Below are positions 16,701 to 26,700 of a DNA stretch of 64,000 nucleotides, piece after piece; the first letter of the stretch is position 1; every line of letters starts with the position of its first letter. The position numbers and the translations under genes were made by a program. Where the stretch lies: the NCBI RefSeq assembly GCF_039542385.1, contig NZ_BAABIA010000008.1:283589-347588 (forward strand), read 5' to 3'. The notes under the pieces are model-generated. The model had not been told where the DNA came from, did no database searches, and saw only the letters and a program-made list of their open reading frames with translations. This DNA is from Prosthecobacter algae (GTDB taxonomy: Bacteria > Verrucomicrobiota > Verrucomicrobiia > Verrucomicrobiales > Verrucomicrobiaceae).

Positions 16701-18819
16701 GCCGGAAATTCATGAGCTGGTTGTCCCCCCAGGGCATGTCCGCCAGATGCCCCCGGGTGTGATCCCAGAGGAGCTGCACATTGTCCACCACCCAGATGAA
16801 ATTACGGGGCGAGGTGGTGACGATGGGCATCTGCCCATTGGCGGCATCGGCCTCCAGCGGATGCGTGCCTTGGCGGATCTCTTCCGGGTCGCTGCGCCCA
16901 TCGTAATCGCTGTCGGCCAAATTCGGATTGGTAGGCCATGGCAGGTTTTGCACCTCCGCTCCATCAGCCAGCCCGTCGCCATCCGTATCCGCGATCAGCG
17001 GGTTCGATCCCGTATCCGTCGCATTCACCCACAGGCCTGTGCCCGTTTCCACCTTGTCCGTGAGCCCATCCCCGTCCGTGTCTGCCACATGTGGGTCCGT
17101 CTGCCGGGTCCATTCGCCCAGATTGTCCAGGTCATCGCCATCCAGATCCCCACCCGCATCGTTGAGCACCGGGTTCAGCCGGTTCGCCAGCTCCCACCAC
17201 GTGGGCAGACCATCGTTGTCGGCATTCGCAGTTGCGTCCACGATCTGCACGCCATGAATGCCTACCTCATACCAGCTAGTGCGGAAGAGTTTCAGGTTAA
17301 AAACGCTGCCAGTGACGTTGCGAAACCGGATCGTATTGCCTCGCCACGGAACACTCTCACTGGAAACCAGCGGCTGGATAAAACGCGTCTCCGGGGCCGT
17401 GCTGGAGGTGACAAACCAGCGGTCGCTGCCTGCACTGTCATTCAGCCGCAGCCGCCCTTTGGCACCATCATACACGGAACCCACATAGACGATCACGTCA
17501 TAAGTGGCATAGGGCACGTGGCCAAAAGTGAGGGTGCCGCCAGTGTCATTGTTCACGCTTAAAAAGCCGTCGAACAGCTTGCCCGTGGAACTGCCACCCT
17601 GGCCGCTGGCCCAAAAACTGGAGCTCGAGCTCCAGCTCATCGTCGTGCCAGTGGGAGCGCCTGCACTGTTCACCAGCACCCCGGCCACAGGGCTCGCCAC
17701 GGCCTCCTGGTTGCCCGTAGAGGAGTTCCAACTGGTGAGCGGAATCGTGCTGTTCCAGTTCATCTGCGGGGCAAAACCAGTGACGGCCAGCGCCGCGAGG
17801 GCATTCTCTGGATTCAGCTCGGAAACAAAATTCAGTCCGATGCTACCACTCCAGGCCGGTGGGGTGCTGCTCGCCAGGGCGGGATTGAACCCGGTCCTCA
17901 CCTCCCACGCATCAGGCGCACCATCATTGTCCGTATCGGCCAGCAGGGGATTCGTGGGCGGGGTAGCGGAGGTTTCTTCGCCATCGCTCAGGGTATCACC
18001 ATCCGTATCTGCCCGCAGGGGGTGGCTGCCCAGTTCCACCTCACGGCCATCCTTCAGCCCATCGCCATCCGTATCGGCCACACGCGGGTCCGTTTTCAGG
18101 GCAAACTCTTGCAGGTTGCTCAGGCCATCCCCATCCGGATTTCCGGCAGCGTCCGCAGCCAGCGCATCGCTGAGCCCATGATCTTCCTCCCACCAGCGTG
18201 GCAGATCATCGTCATCCTCATCCACCAGCGCGGTGGGGTGGATCTCCAGCCTCAGCGCATCAAACTGCACCCAGCCGTCTGCCGCACCACCGATGCGGGC
18301 CACTTGCAGGATGTTCTCGCCAACAACTGGGGTAAAGCTGCCCGCATCCACCTCCACCACCACGGTGCCGCTGGCGGTCACCATCTCCGTTTTCAGCACG
18401 GTGCCATTCAGCCGCACCTCCAGTTCATGGGCCCCGTAGCCGGGCTCCTCCCAGTATCCCCAGACATGGTGGAAAACAAAACGCAGCCGCAGTGTTGGCG
18501 TGGCTTGGTTGGCCCCGAGGTTAAAATGAATCCGGGTGAGCGGATTGCCCGGACCGAGGGAACGCTCCAGATTCGTCCATGGCTCCGAAGAGGCAACCGT
18601 GCCGATGGGCGCGGGATAAGTCCCCGCAAAGTAAAAATCATTGTCCAAGGCAACCGCACTGCCCGGGGCCGCATTGGTTCCCCAGATGCGATCGCCAAAC
18701 TCCTCCGGATTGCCATCCTGGTTTCCCAACACTCCCAGAGAAGTGAACTCACCCTGCAAAGCAGGCACCCCGAAGAGCAGGCCCAGGGCGATAGCAGGGA
18801 GAGTCAAACGACCTTTCAT
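13786..18819 (-). CDS. DUF1800 domain protein with TSP3 calcium repeats, giant secreted form
   Basis: A 1,677-residue protein, far longer than the usual 450-600 residues of a DUF1800 protein. A signal peptide (MKGRLTLPAIALGLLFGVPALQG) is followed by a beta-sandwich domain with FVFHHVWGYWEEPGYGAHEL, which looks like a polysaccharide-lyase or carbohydrate-binding module. Then come two blocks of thrombospondin type 3-like calcium repeats (DTDGDGLKDGREVELGSHPL and similar) separated by further beta domains. The DUF1800 domain occupies roughly the last 500 residues (ASRFLMQAAFGPTLEDIQRV, then MMTAFARASIQGEDQLRQRV and PDENYAREIMQLFTIGLW). Start chosen at the only ATG giving the signal peptide. It precedes the DUF1501 gene by 12 bases. 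The domain order implies a calcium-stabilised extracellular stalk. Confidence 0.9.
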   Translation of the reverse strand: MKGRLTLPAIALGLLFGVPALQGEFTSLGVLGNQDGNPEEFGDRIWGTNAAPGSAVALDNDFYFAGTYPAPIGTVASSEPWTNLERSLGPGNPLTRIHFNLGANQATPTLRLRFVFHHVWGYWEEPGYGAHELEVRLNGTVLKTEMVTASGTVVVEVDAGSFTPVVGENILQVARIGGAADGWVQFDALRLEIHPTALVDEDDDDLPRWWEEDHGLSDALAADAAGNPDGDGLSNLQEFALKTDPRVADTDGDGLKDGREVELGSHPLRADTDGDTLSDGEETSATPPTNPLLADTDNDGAPDAWEVRTGFNPALASSTPPAWSGSIGLNFVSELNPENALAALAVTGFAPQMNWNSTIPLTSWNSSTGNQEAVASPVAGVLVNSAGAPTGTTMSWSSSSSFWASGQGGSSTGKLFDGFLSVNNDTGGTLTFGHVPYATYDVIVYVGSVYDGAKGRLRLNDSAGSDRWFVTSSTAPETRFIQPLVSSESVPWRGNTIRFRNVTGSVFNLKLFRTSWYEVGIHGVQIVDATANADNDGLPTWWELANRLNPVLNDAGGDLDGDDLDNLGEWTRQTDPHVADTDGDGLTDKVETGTGLWVNATDTGSNPLIADTDGDGLADGAEVQNLPWPTNPNLADSDYDGRSDPEEIRQGTHPLEADAANGQMPIVTTSPRNFIWVVDNVQLLWDHTRGHLADMPWGDNQLMNFRLANAANPGRDAFQVALRVKGGRVSYFLYSSFENGFSHPDNDGWDIWDADWTETPTDHKAALGFSGHGSVDISDRLRFQILGNSTGSQTNWSFTFSLINQDTGATVISRSFTGCRLATNVHNNAVNWQDFRDPPNANRLEITRHDGVQMFFQSTPLEDTPAFAVYKDSDEDGMPDGWEDLHTLNKNNAADAGVDSDLDGLTNLREYLVGTMPRDRDSDDDGAPDGLEVQGGSHPLQAGSLPPFYHGAPGLPAMEDFNGNGMSDPWEHWAGGGILPRHLDADQDGLTNGDEAAAGTDPFDANSRFWSAVDHVGADVTVRWPALLHKTGRVWQSNNLADWAAAAGAPVPDGGAFQQTFANVLQNPVNTFYRLALEDVDRDGDGVSDWTEVNVLGSDPMVASSVRPPVYTDLNADGVPDAEVGGDLVSLLEQFGQGSGSANGGNPAIMRSQASRFLMQAAFGPTLEDIQRVQTLGYAGWIEEQVAKPSTLHATYIKGIYDDMLGQRSQSNFNRGGEIEAPFLFGNNMMTAFARASIQGEDQLRQRVAFALSQILVTSRRDANLESRCLGMADYYDLLVRHAFGNYHDLLMEVTMHPVMGRYLSHVGNQKADPSINRYPDENYAREIMQLFTIGLWELNPDGTQKLNGQGQPIPTYSNAEITQLARVMTGFWFGGHNWGGGGWTEQDLATPMTLRGEYHDFGKKTLLGGYVIPARAATDENAERDVRDAVRHLFEHPNTPVFIGRQLIQFLVMDNPSPAYVQRIAAVFTDNGEGVRGDLKAVVKAILLDEEPRDPRITGRASYGRLKEPVIRTMALARAFGLKEVPDLLWWDWGDFFNASRQEPTYSPSVFNFYRPDYRAPGLLTQNNLAGPVFQITDSFSSISFPNRLWQIMVQGFSQWETYRFPLDLSREKALAATPAHLVDHLNLLFCAGQMRPATRMLILGAINQIPAEQADARAQVAAYLAIVCPEGAVMK

Positions 18820-19046
18820 GACGGGAGAACTTGGAAAACAAACAGAGGAAGATTAACCCCAGCGACTGGTTCCCGCAATCACAGCGCAAAGTTTCACCCT
18901 CGTGAACCAAAAACACCCTTTCTCCCCTTCTCAAAAATGAAGATTTCACCGCTGCCAAGGGAAAAGAGAAGATTTTGGCCCCTGGATTGCTGCTTGACGG
19001 AAGTGAACCGGCAGTGATTGGTTGCCCCCCGACATCCGGGCTCCCT

Positions 19047-20588
19047 ATGATCGAGTGGGAAAAGCTTCTCTGGTTAACCAGCTACATCATTGTTTCCGCC
19101 GGACTGTCCGCCTTTGGGGCGCACAAGGTTAAGGTTCTGTACACCTATTGGAAACATCGCAAAAACCCGCCCAAGGCTCTGGAGGAGTTCGCCGAACTGC
19201 CCGTGGTGACCATCCAGCTCCCCATCTTTAATGAGGCGGATGTCTTGGGCCAGCTCGTGGCCTCCATCAGCGCCCTGGATTATCCGAAAGACCGGCTGCA
19301 GATCCAGTTTCTCGACGACTCCACTGACGAAACGTCCCAAGCCTGCGAGCAATACGCTCAGGCCATGCGGCAGCAGGGCTTCGACGTGGAATACCGCCAC
19401 CGCAGCAACCGCCAGGGCTTCAAAGCCGGAGCGCTGGATGCCGCCATGGCGACGGTCAAAGGCGAGTTCATCTGCATCTTCGATGCCGACTTTGAGCCGG
19501 AACCTGACTACCTGAAGCAGACCATCCACCACTTCACCGATCCCCAGGTGGGCATCGTACAGGCGCGATGGGGCCACAAAAACCTGGACTTCTCCCTGCT
19601 CACCCGCCTTCAGGGCATCCTGCTGGATGGACACCTGATGATGGAGCAGACCTCCCGCAGCCGGCAGGGTGAGTTTTGCAACTTCAACGGCACCGCCGGG
19701 CTCTGGCGCCGCTGCGTGATTGATGAAGCAGGCGGTTGGAAGCATGACACGCTGACGGAGGATCTGGACCTCAGCTACCGCGCGCAAATGCTCGGCTGGC
19801 GCTTCATTTACCTGAATGACATCATCGTCCCTGCGGAGTTGCCGCCGGACATGGATGGCTTCAAATCCCAGCAGCATCGCTGGACCAAGGGCTCCGTCCA
19901 AGTCTGCAAAAAGGTGCTGGGCAAGGTCTGGCGCAGCGATGAGCCCTTCATGAAAAAGGTGGAGGCCACCGCCCACCTGACCTCGAACTTCGCGAACTTG
20001 CTCACCCTCTGCACCCTGGTGCTGCTGTACCCAGTGGACTTTCTGCCGGTGAATTCCTGGCAGAAGGCGGTCTTTGTGGACCTGCCCGTGTTCCTCTTTG
20101 CCACGGTGGCTGTGATCGCCTTTTACCTCACTGCCCAGGGCGCACAGCGGCGTTTGGGCTGGCTACAGACCATCCCCTACATCCCGCTTTTCATGGCGCT
20201 AGGCATCGGGATGTCCATCAACAATGGCAAGGCTGTCATTGAGGCCCTGCTCGGCCAGGAGTCCGACTTTGTTCGCACACCGAAGTATGGGGTGAACAGC
20301 CGAGCCCAGGCGCAGGCCTCGAAGAAATCCTTCCGCTACAAGGCGGGCAAGTCCCTCTGCCTGTGGATCGAACTCGCACTGGTCGGATACTTTGGCCACC
20401 TTTTTTGGATGGCGGTGCAGAAGGAGCAGTGGGGTTCCCTGCCCTTCCTCGCCCTGTTCCTCGGCGGCTTCCTCTACGTTTCCCTCAGCTCCCTGATGAA
20501 GCGCTTTTCCATGGCCACCTTCACCCCGCCCGAGCCCCCCTCCAAAGGCCCAAGCGAGAGCGAAGAGACCGAAGTGGTGGTGGCCTAA
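19047..20588 (+). CDS. Membrane family 2 glycosyltransferase, cellulose synthase-like
   Basis: A 513-residue protein from the ATG at 19047 (MIEWEKLLWLTSYIIVSAG); the longer in-frame start gives an implausible N-terminus. One N-terminal membrane helix is followed by a GT2 catalytic domain with QLPIFNE, FLDDSTDE, IFDADFEPEPDYL, TEDLDLSYR and QQHRWTKG. These are the D, DxD, TED and QxxRW motifs of processive synthases of the cellulose/glucomannan class. The C-terminal half has about four to five membrane helices. It lacks a PilZ domain and a BcsB neighbour, so it may be a beta-mannan- or glucan-type synthase rather than cellulose synthase. The gene is divergent from the DUF1800 pair (gap 18820-19046, nothing clear seen). 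Confidence 0.85.
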   Translation: MIEWEKLLWLTSYIIVSAGLSAFGAHKVKVLYTYWKHRKNPPKALEEFAELPVVTIQLPIFNEADVLGQLVASISALDYPKDRLQIQFLDDSTDETSQACEQYAQAMRQQGFDVEYRHRSNRQGFKAGALDAAMATVKGEFICIFDADFEPEPDYLKQTIHHFTDPQVGIVQARWGHKNLDFSLLTRLQGILLDGHLMMEQTSRSRQGEFCNFNGTAGLWRRCVIDEAGGWKHDTLTEDLDLSYRAQMLGWRFIYLNDIIVPAELPPDMDGFKSQQHRWTKGSVQVCKKVLGKVWRSDEPFMKKVEATAHLTSNFANLLTLCTLVLLYPVDFLPVNSWQKAVFVDLPVFLFATVAVIAFYLTAQGAQRRLGWLQTIPYIPLFMALGIGMSINNGKAVIEALLGQESDFVRTPKYGVNSRAQAQASKKSFRYKAGKSLCLWIELALVGYFGHLFWMAVQKEQWGSLPFLALFLGGFLYVSLSSLMKRFSMATFTPPEPPSKGPSESEETEVVVA

Positions 20589-20786
20589 TGGGCTTTAATT
20601 ATTTTAGGTCTTCCAAGGGTGCACCTCAAGAGACTCGCTCATCGCCTCTAAATTTCAGTTGGTAGTCGAGGCAACACTTCCCAAACAGAGGAGGGTGCAC
20701 GCGCGAAGCTGGAGAGCTTCGACTATGGACGCCATAGCTGCCCCTCTGGTCAAGCCTGTGATTTCGATTCTTGATTCAGTCAGGGG
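20589..20786. other. Intergenic region between convergent genes
   Basis: This 198-base gap lies between the glycosyltransferase stop and the giant protease stop. A perfect 6-base stem with a 4-base loop, GAAGCT/AGCTTC, is at 20705-20720. It has no T-run, so it is at best a weak terminator. No gene is supported. Confidence 0.35.
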
Positions 20787-23700
20787 TTATGGCTTAGCCA
20801 CTAGACGGAACTGCCATTCTGTCCTCGCCGTAGCCTGGATTGACAATTCAACGCGCTCCTGAGTGTTACCGGGGGAGGGGGAAACCTGAATCACTTTATA
20901 GTCCACGTCCGGAGTCAAGGTGAGCCAGGCGTCGCCGTCCTGGGTGGCCTGGAGGAGATAGTTGGCAGGATTTGCACCCAGAGGGCGAACATACACAGCA
21001 GTGTAATGGCGCGTGCTATCCTGCGCTGGGGCGGAAGCGGTAACATTCAGGCTGCTGGTCTCGGCCACGCCGTCCCCGTTCACATCCATCGCGGCGGTCG
21101 GTTCCTCCGCATTCACGCTGAGTGGGGCGCTTGGCTGCACGGAGACTTCAGGCACCACTTCCAGCCTCAGATCATCCAGGCTACAGCCGCTGTTCATCGC
21201 CAGTTCCACATCCAGGCTGACTAAATTGTGGAAGGTTGCAGGAAAGGAGAAGGTTTCAAAATCCACCGCTGACCCTGCACCATCCATAACCCCGTCCAGC
21301 GTAAAGGTGACCTGGGTGGTTTCGCCTCCGTCTAGGCCTCCTCGGAAAGTGACCTGGGCCGAGCCATTGAGATGACTGCCATACTCGGCCAGGCTCACGG
21401 AATGAGGAGTAAAGAGCCCTCCGTTTTGCCTGACCACCCGCATGACATGGGGACGATTATGAGTTGTTGACAGAGCAATAAACGGGCTGCCATTGCTCGG
21501 ACGTCCCACGACGTTTGAACCCAACTGGTTGAAGATGTTGTACCCCCCTGTGCCATAGCGGTGCCCGGTGACACTGAAGCCGGACTCCAGGTAGGTGCCC
21601 AGACCTTTAATCCCCGCCGCCGAAGGTGCGCCTACGCCAAAGTCGAGCCGAGTGGTGGTGGCCTGCAAAACGGCTGTTCCACTGACTGGCACGGCACGTG
21701 TCAGCAGGGCCTGACCGGGCACGGCGAAAGTGAGCGTGGCTTGGTTAAGGCCTGTCTCTGTTGGAGTGAAGTGCACGGTGACCTGGGCAGATCCTTTGGC
21801 ATTCAGAGTGATCGGAGTGAGCGGTCCGATGAAAGCCGGATGGGTGGACGTCATCACCACCGTGACATCCTGGGCCGAATAATTGGTGAGCTCAAAGACG
21901 CGGCTGGACGTGCTGCCGGGGGGAATCTGGCCGAAATCCGCAGATTTCGGAGTCGCCAGCAGCGCGGTGAGCGAGGTCGCTTTCAATTTCCCCGCGACGG
22001 CATCAAACTGCACCGCGCTAAGGCCATCTGGCGCCACGGCGGAGATGGTGGATCCAGTGCTGAGATCCAGCAGGTGCGCACGAGTCGCCGTTTGATAAAC
22101 GCCCCGGGAGCCCAGCGCCAAATCACCAGAAGAAGAAGTCGCCACGATTTCTTCTGGGTAGTCACTGCCTAGTATCTCCAGGTCACGCGTGCGGATGGCC
22201 GTGCGTCTGTAAAACAAGCCGGCCCCATCGGCTGAGCCGACGACCCGGGAGGGGAGATTTCCTGGCAGAAGGTTGAAGAGAATTCGCTGCTCAATGAAGC
22301 TCAGATCAGGCTGCCAACGGCTGGTTTCGAGAGTGCAGTAGTTGTATTCTTTTTTGGCGATGTAGCTGTCCCCCGTGATAGGGTGCATCATGATGGCCTT
22401 ATCTTGTGAAGAAGAATCGGACCATAGATACACACCCCTAGGTCCTGCAGCATGGATGGACAAGGTGGAGTGCCAAATGGCCTCAGCCGCTGGTGAGGTC
22501 TGCAGCCGGCGCAGGCCTTGTCGTTCGACTTGGTGTAGCAACGTGACCGGAGTTTCATAAATCGAAGGAGTGTGGCTCGCCGTGTAAACATAGATCCGGT
22601 CTTCTCCTTCGTGCACCGTCATATCTCTCATGACTCCTGAAGGCATGGACGAGACGAATTCGATCTCGGCGGTAGCGGGATTGATCCAGAGAATGTGGCC
22701 TGCGTAAGTCTGATTCAGCCCGTAGATCCACGGCAGTTTGGGATCAGGCACCATCTTCTTGATATTGAGTGAAGTCAGCATCCGGCCTTGAACGGGAATG
22801 TTCTGTAATTGCTGCCCCGATAGGAGGCGGAGAGTGGAATTTGGTGAATGCTCCGGATACCAGGTGCTCATTTTAAGCAGCACGGTCACGGTGGCGGGCC
22901 CTGTGCCGGATGATGGGGAACAAGTGATCCACGATGCGTCGGACTCCAGAGTCCAGGGCGTGTCTGGGCTCGCGGAGGTGAGTGTGAGAGTGACCGTCTT
23001 GTCAGTTCGGTCATTGCTGTAAACGGATGCTCGGGCAATCTCCTCAGGCTGGGCCAGCACGTCAGGCGTGCGGAAGCTCCATACGGGCCCAGGAATCCGC
23101 ACACCGTCTGCCCCCAGGCGGTCCACCCGCCAATAATACATCTGCCCCAGGACCAGCCTACCTTGTGCCAGGGCCAGTGAAACGGCCGAGGTGCTGCCCA
23201 GATAAAACTCGGATGCTTCCGGACCTGCCGCCGCCACCGCGCCAGCATCGTTCCCCAAATAAACTTGGTATTCGGAACTCTGCGGATCACCGCGCCAGCT
23301 CAGTTCCTGAGGCAAATTTTTTGCCACGGCTGCGTCGGGAATGTGTGGCGAGAGGCCTGCTGGTGGCAGTACGGACTCCAGGCCAGGAAGCAACTGGAAT
23401 TCAGCCCGACGGCTGGTTTCGTTGAAGTAGATAAAGCGCGTCTGATCGGCGGTGAAGGCTCCCACCTGTGTTTGGGGTAAGAGCAGGGTATCCACTTTCT
23501 GCCAGGGACGGGTGCGGTAAAAAGCGCTGCCTGAAACCATGATGTCGCCATAAGCCGAGACGGCGATCGGGGCATAGGTATTGTCGGCCTGGATCCGTGC
23601 CCGTGTTGTCAGGTCTGAGGAAGCAAAACGAGTTTTCTGGTAAATGAGTTCCTGCCCGTCTGCGAGGAGAGTGAGGCGCTCAGAATTCGCAGGCGTGTAG

Positions 23701-26700
23701 TAGCCGAGCCCGAGCCAAGAATTCGCCAGCAGCTCAAAGGTGGACGTAGAAACGTCCAGTTTGAGGAGACCTCCATACCCACTCTTGGGATCCACCGCCA
23801 GGTACAGAGTTTTGTCGTCTGGAGCTGCGACCACTTCCCTGACGGCTTCAATGTTCGGATGTGAAAACACCGCGGTATCCACACCTGCCACATAGTCAAA
23901 CTGATGCAGCCTCGGCTTCTCCAAGGCATCAATGTAATATACGATCCCTGGCCTGCCCGCTTGAACATAATAGCGCGCATAGGAATCCGTTTTTTCTCCC
24001 GTGATGGGTGGCAGCGGTCGCTGGTCTATGATCGTCAGCGTGTCCAGATTGATCCGGGTAAGGCTGCGCGCGCGAAAGCTGATGGCGTATAAAGTGCTGC
24101 CATCGCTGCTGATGTCGGCGTCCATAATGTCCGTCGGGAGAATGACCGCATTCGTGATCTGCGCGGTGTTTGAAAGGGTCGTCAAAAAGGAGGGCCGGAA
24201 GCTGTCGGTGCCGCGCTGAATACCCAGTACGCGCCCCCCGTGGTGGTCCGTCAGCATCTGGGTGAAAGCCTGGGGGTGCACAGTTACAAACACCTTCACC
24301 CTCTGCACCAAGCCACCTGAAGTGATGATTACGTGCCCCCAATGATGGCCCGAGGCTAGCTGGGCATAACCGAGAGTTAGTACTGACGAACCTGAGCCGG
24401 ATCGCTCAGATACCGTCAGCCAGGGTACGTCCGTATCCACCACCCAGGATGCCGTTTCGCCGTCGCGGACCTGGAGGGATAAGGTGCGGGGTTGGGTGGG
24501 TGCGCCTTCCAGGAAGTCTTCCCGCACCAAGCGTGGGGAGGCCTCTAGAACTCGGGGCTGAACGGTCAGCGTGACAGGTACCTCTAGCACCCCTTGATTG
24601 ACTGGGGCGTTGCTCGTCAGACGCAGAGTCAAGGGATGCACCCCCACCTCTAAATCCGGTCGTGCATGCAGGCGCAGGGTGAGTGGAGACGAAGCCCCAG
24701 CAGGGGTGCTCCCAGAAACGGGGGATACGGTGGCCCACGGCTGATGATCATCCTTGGCGACGCGTTCCACGAATGTCTTCATCAACTGGTCCAGCGCGGA
24801 GGCGGGCAGCATGCCTGTGCCACTTGGCGTGGAGAATAGCAGGTAATAGACGCGGGAGCGCCCAGACAAACCGGTGATCTCATGGTTATCATAGGTCGCA
24901 TTGTCAGGGTAGTTCCGGGTCAGGCCGGGCCTCTCTTCGGTGATGATAAGATGATTGACCGAACTTTGCAGGAGTCCGAACACCTGCTTGAAAAAACCCG
25001 TGAACCGTACGCCCTTGGCTTCGCGGTGGATCACGCTCCCGTGGAGGCTCCGTTGCTCGTTGCCGTAGGAGCTACCGAGTGACCCAGTGATGTGAAACCG
25101 CTGGAGGCCGTCCAAGTCGGCGGCCATGAAAAAGACGCCATCTTTATACTGGGTGAAGTACCTGCCATGTGGGCCGACTTGTGGATGATCATGGATCTGG
25201 CCGTCCGTGTAAGGGACACCGCTTGATCCCCAAGTATTTTCAGGCCGAAGGATGTGATTGCCTCCCTCATAATAGCCGTAGAGAGGGTCACCAGACAGGT
25301 AGGTGGTGCGAAAAAGCTTCGTGAGATCCACAAGCGGGGGCAATGCATCCGCCAGTCCCTCAACGGCAGAATCAAAACGATTCACCACCTCCTCGAGTTC
25401 TGGATGCACCACGGCAGGCTGCTCCACCGTCACCAGTTCCGCCCTCCATTCCAGGGCGTGTCCATTCCCAGGATTGGCCACCGTCAAGCTATGCTCACTG
25501 GACTTCCCAGGCAGTAGCGTGGCATCAATTCGCCCCGGGTTCACTTGCAGGCGTGGCTCCGACAATCCACGGCCCCGGATGGGTACTGAAATGACCGGTG
25601 TGCCTGGCATATTGGTTGCAATGTCCAGCCTCCCTGAATAATCCCCCACCTGCTGCGGCGCGAACTTGACCACGAATGTCCGCGACGGAGGAGCATAGGT
25701 ATTGGGGTCAAACATGACCATGGGGAAAGAATCACCTGTATAAGTGAACTCCGGGAGGGTGGAGGTCATGCCTACAACGCTGTATTTCGCGTTACCAGCA
25801 TTTTGCAACTTCAACTGCAAGGTGGCCTGCCCATCCACAAAGGTGTCTGGAAAGACGAGCTCATTCGGAACGATGGAGAGTTTCGGCGCGGCCTGGCTTG
25901 TGATCGTGACATTGGCGATCAGGAGCGGATTTAGCCGATCATTGGTGGTGAGACGAACGTTGGCAGTATAGGTTCCCGGGCTATGCGCGGCACTGGGATG
26001 AATGGCGAGCTTTAGGTCCGTCGTCTGACCGGGTGCAGTAGTGCCTGAAGCTGGGGCTAAGATCTCAATCAAGCCACCAATCGAATACGGGGAGGTTAAC
26101 GCGGTGCTCCACACGAGGTCTGCAGAGCCGGTGTTGGTGATGGTCATCGTCGCCGTTTGAGTCGTGCCCGATGGAAGGGTGCGTGAGAGGTTAGGTCCGA
26201 GTCCGGCTGCGGGTCCTCGCATGCCCAAGCCGGAGAAGGGGATTTCCAAAAAAGCTCCATTGGCCGCATCGCTAGCGATGGTCAGTTGACCATTCATCTG
26301 ACCCGCAACTGTGGGGGCGAAACGGACCGAAACGGCACGCGTGCCGCCCGCCTGAATCGTGATGGGGAAAGTGAGACCCGGGGCACTCAAAGCATCGTGG
26401 CTGGAAGTGATGTTTGTGATCGTCAAAGGCCGATTTCCGGAATTGCGCAGGATGCAGGCAAGAGACGAATTGGAAGAGATCAGCGTCTCGGGAAAGGTCT
26501 GCGCCGCATCTGCTACCAAGATGGGAGCCGCTGAGATCGTCAGCCGAATGGGGACATCGATCTTGGGAAGATCCGGGGCATCCGTGACGAGCTGAAGCGT
26601 GGCAGGCACCAAGCCGGCGTATCGGTTCTGACTATTGAAGGTGATCTGCATCTGCCCACTGCCGCCTGCCGCCACTGTGCCATTCGCCGGAGTCAGCACC

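Noticed and set aside
16531..17562. Plus-strand open frame inside the DUF1800 gene
   Set aside because: It is a shadow of the TSP3-repeat region; no domain, and low-complexity composition.
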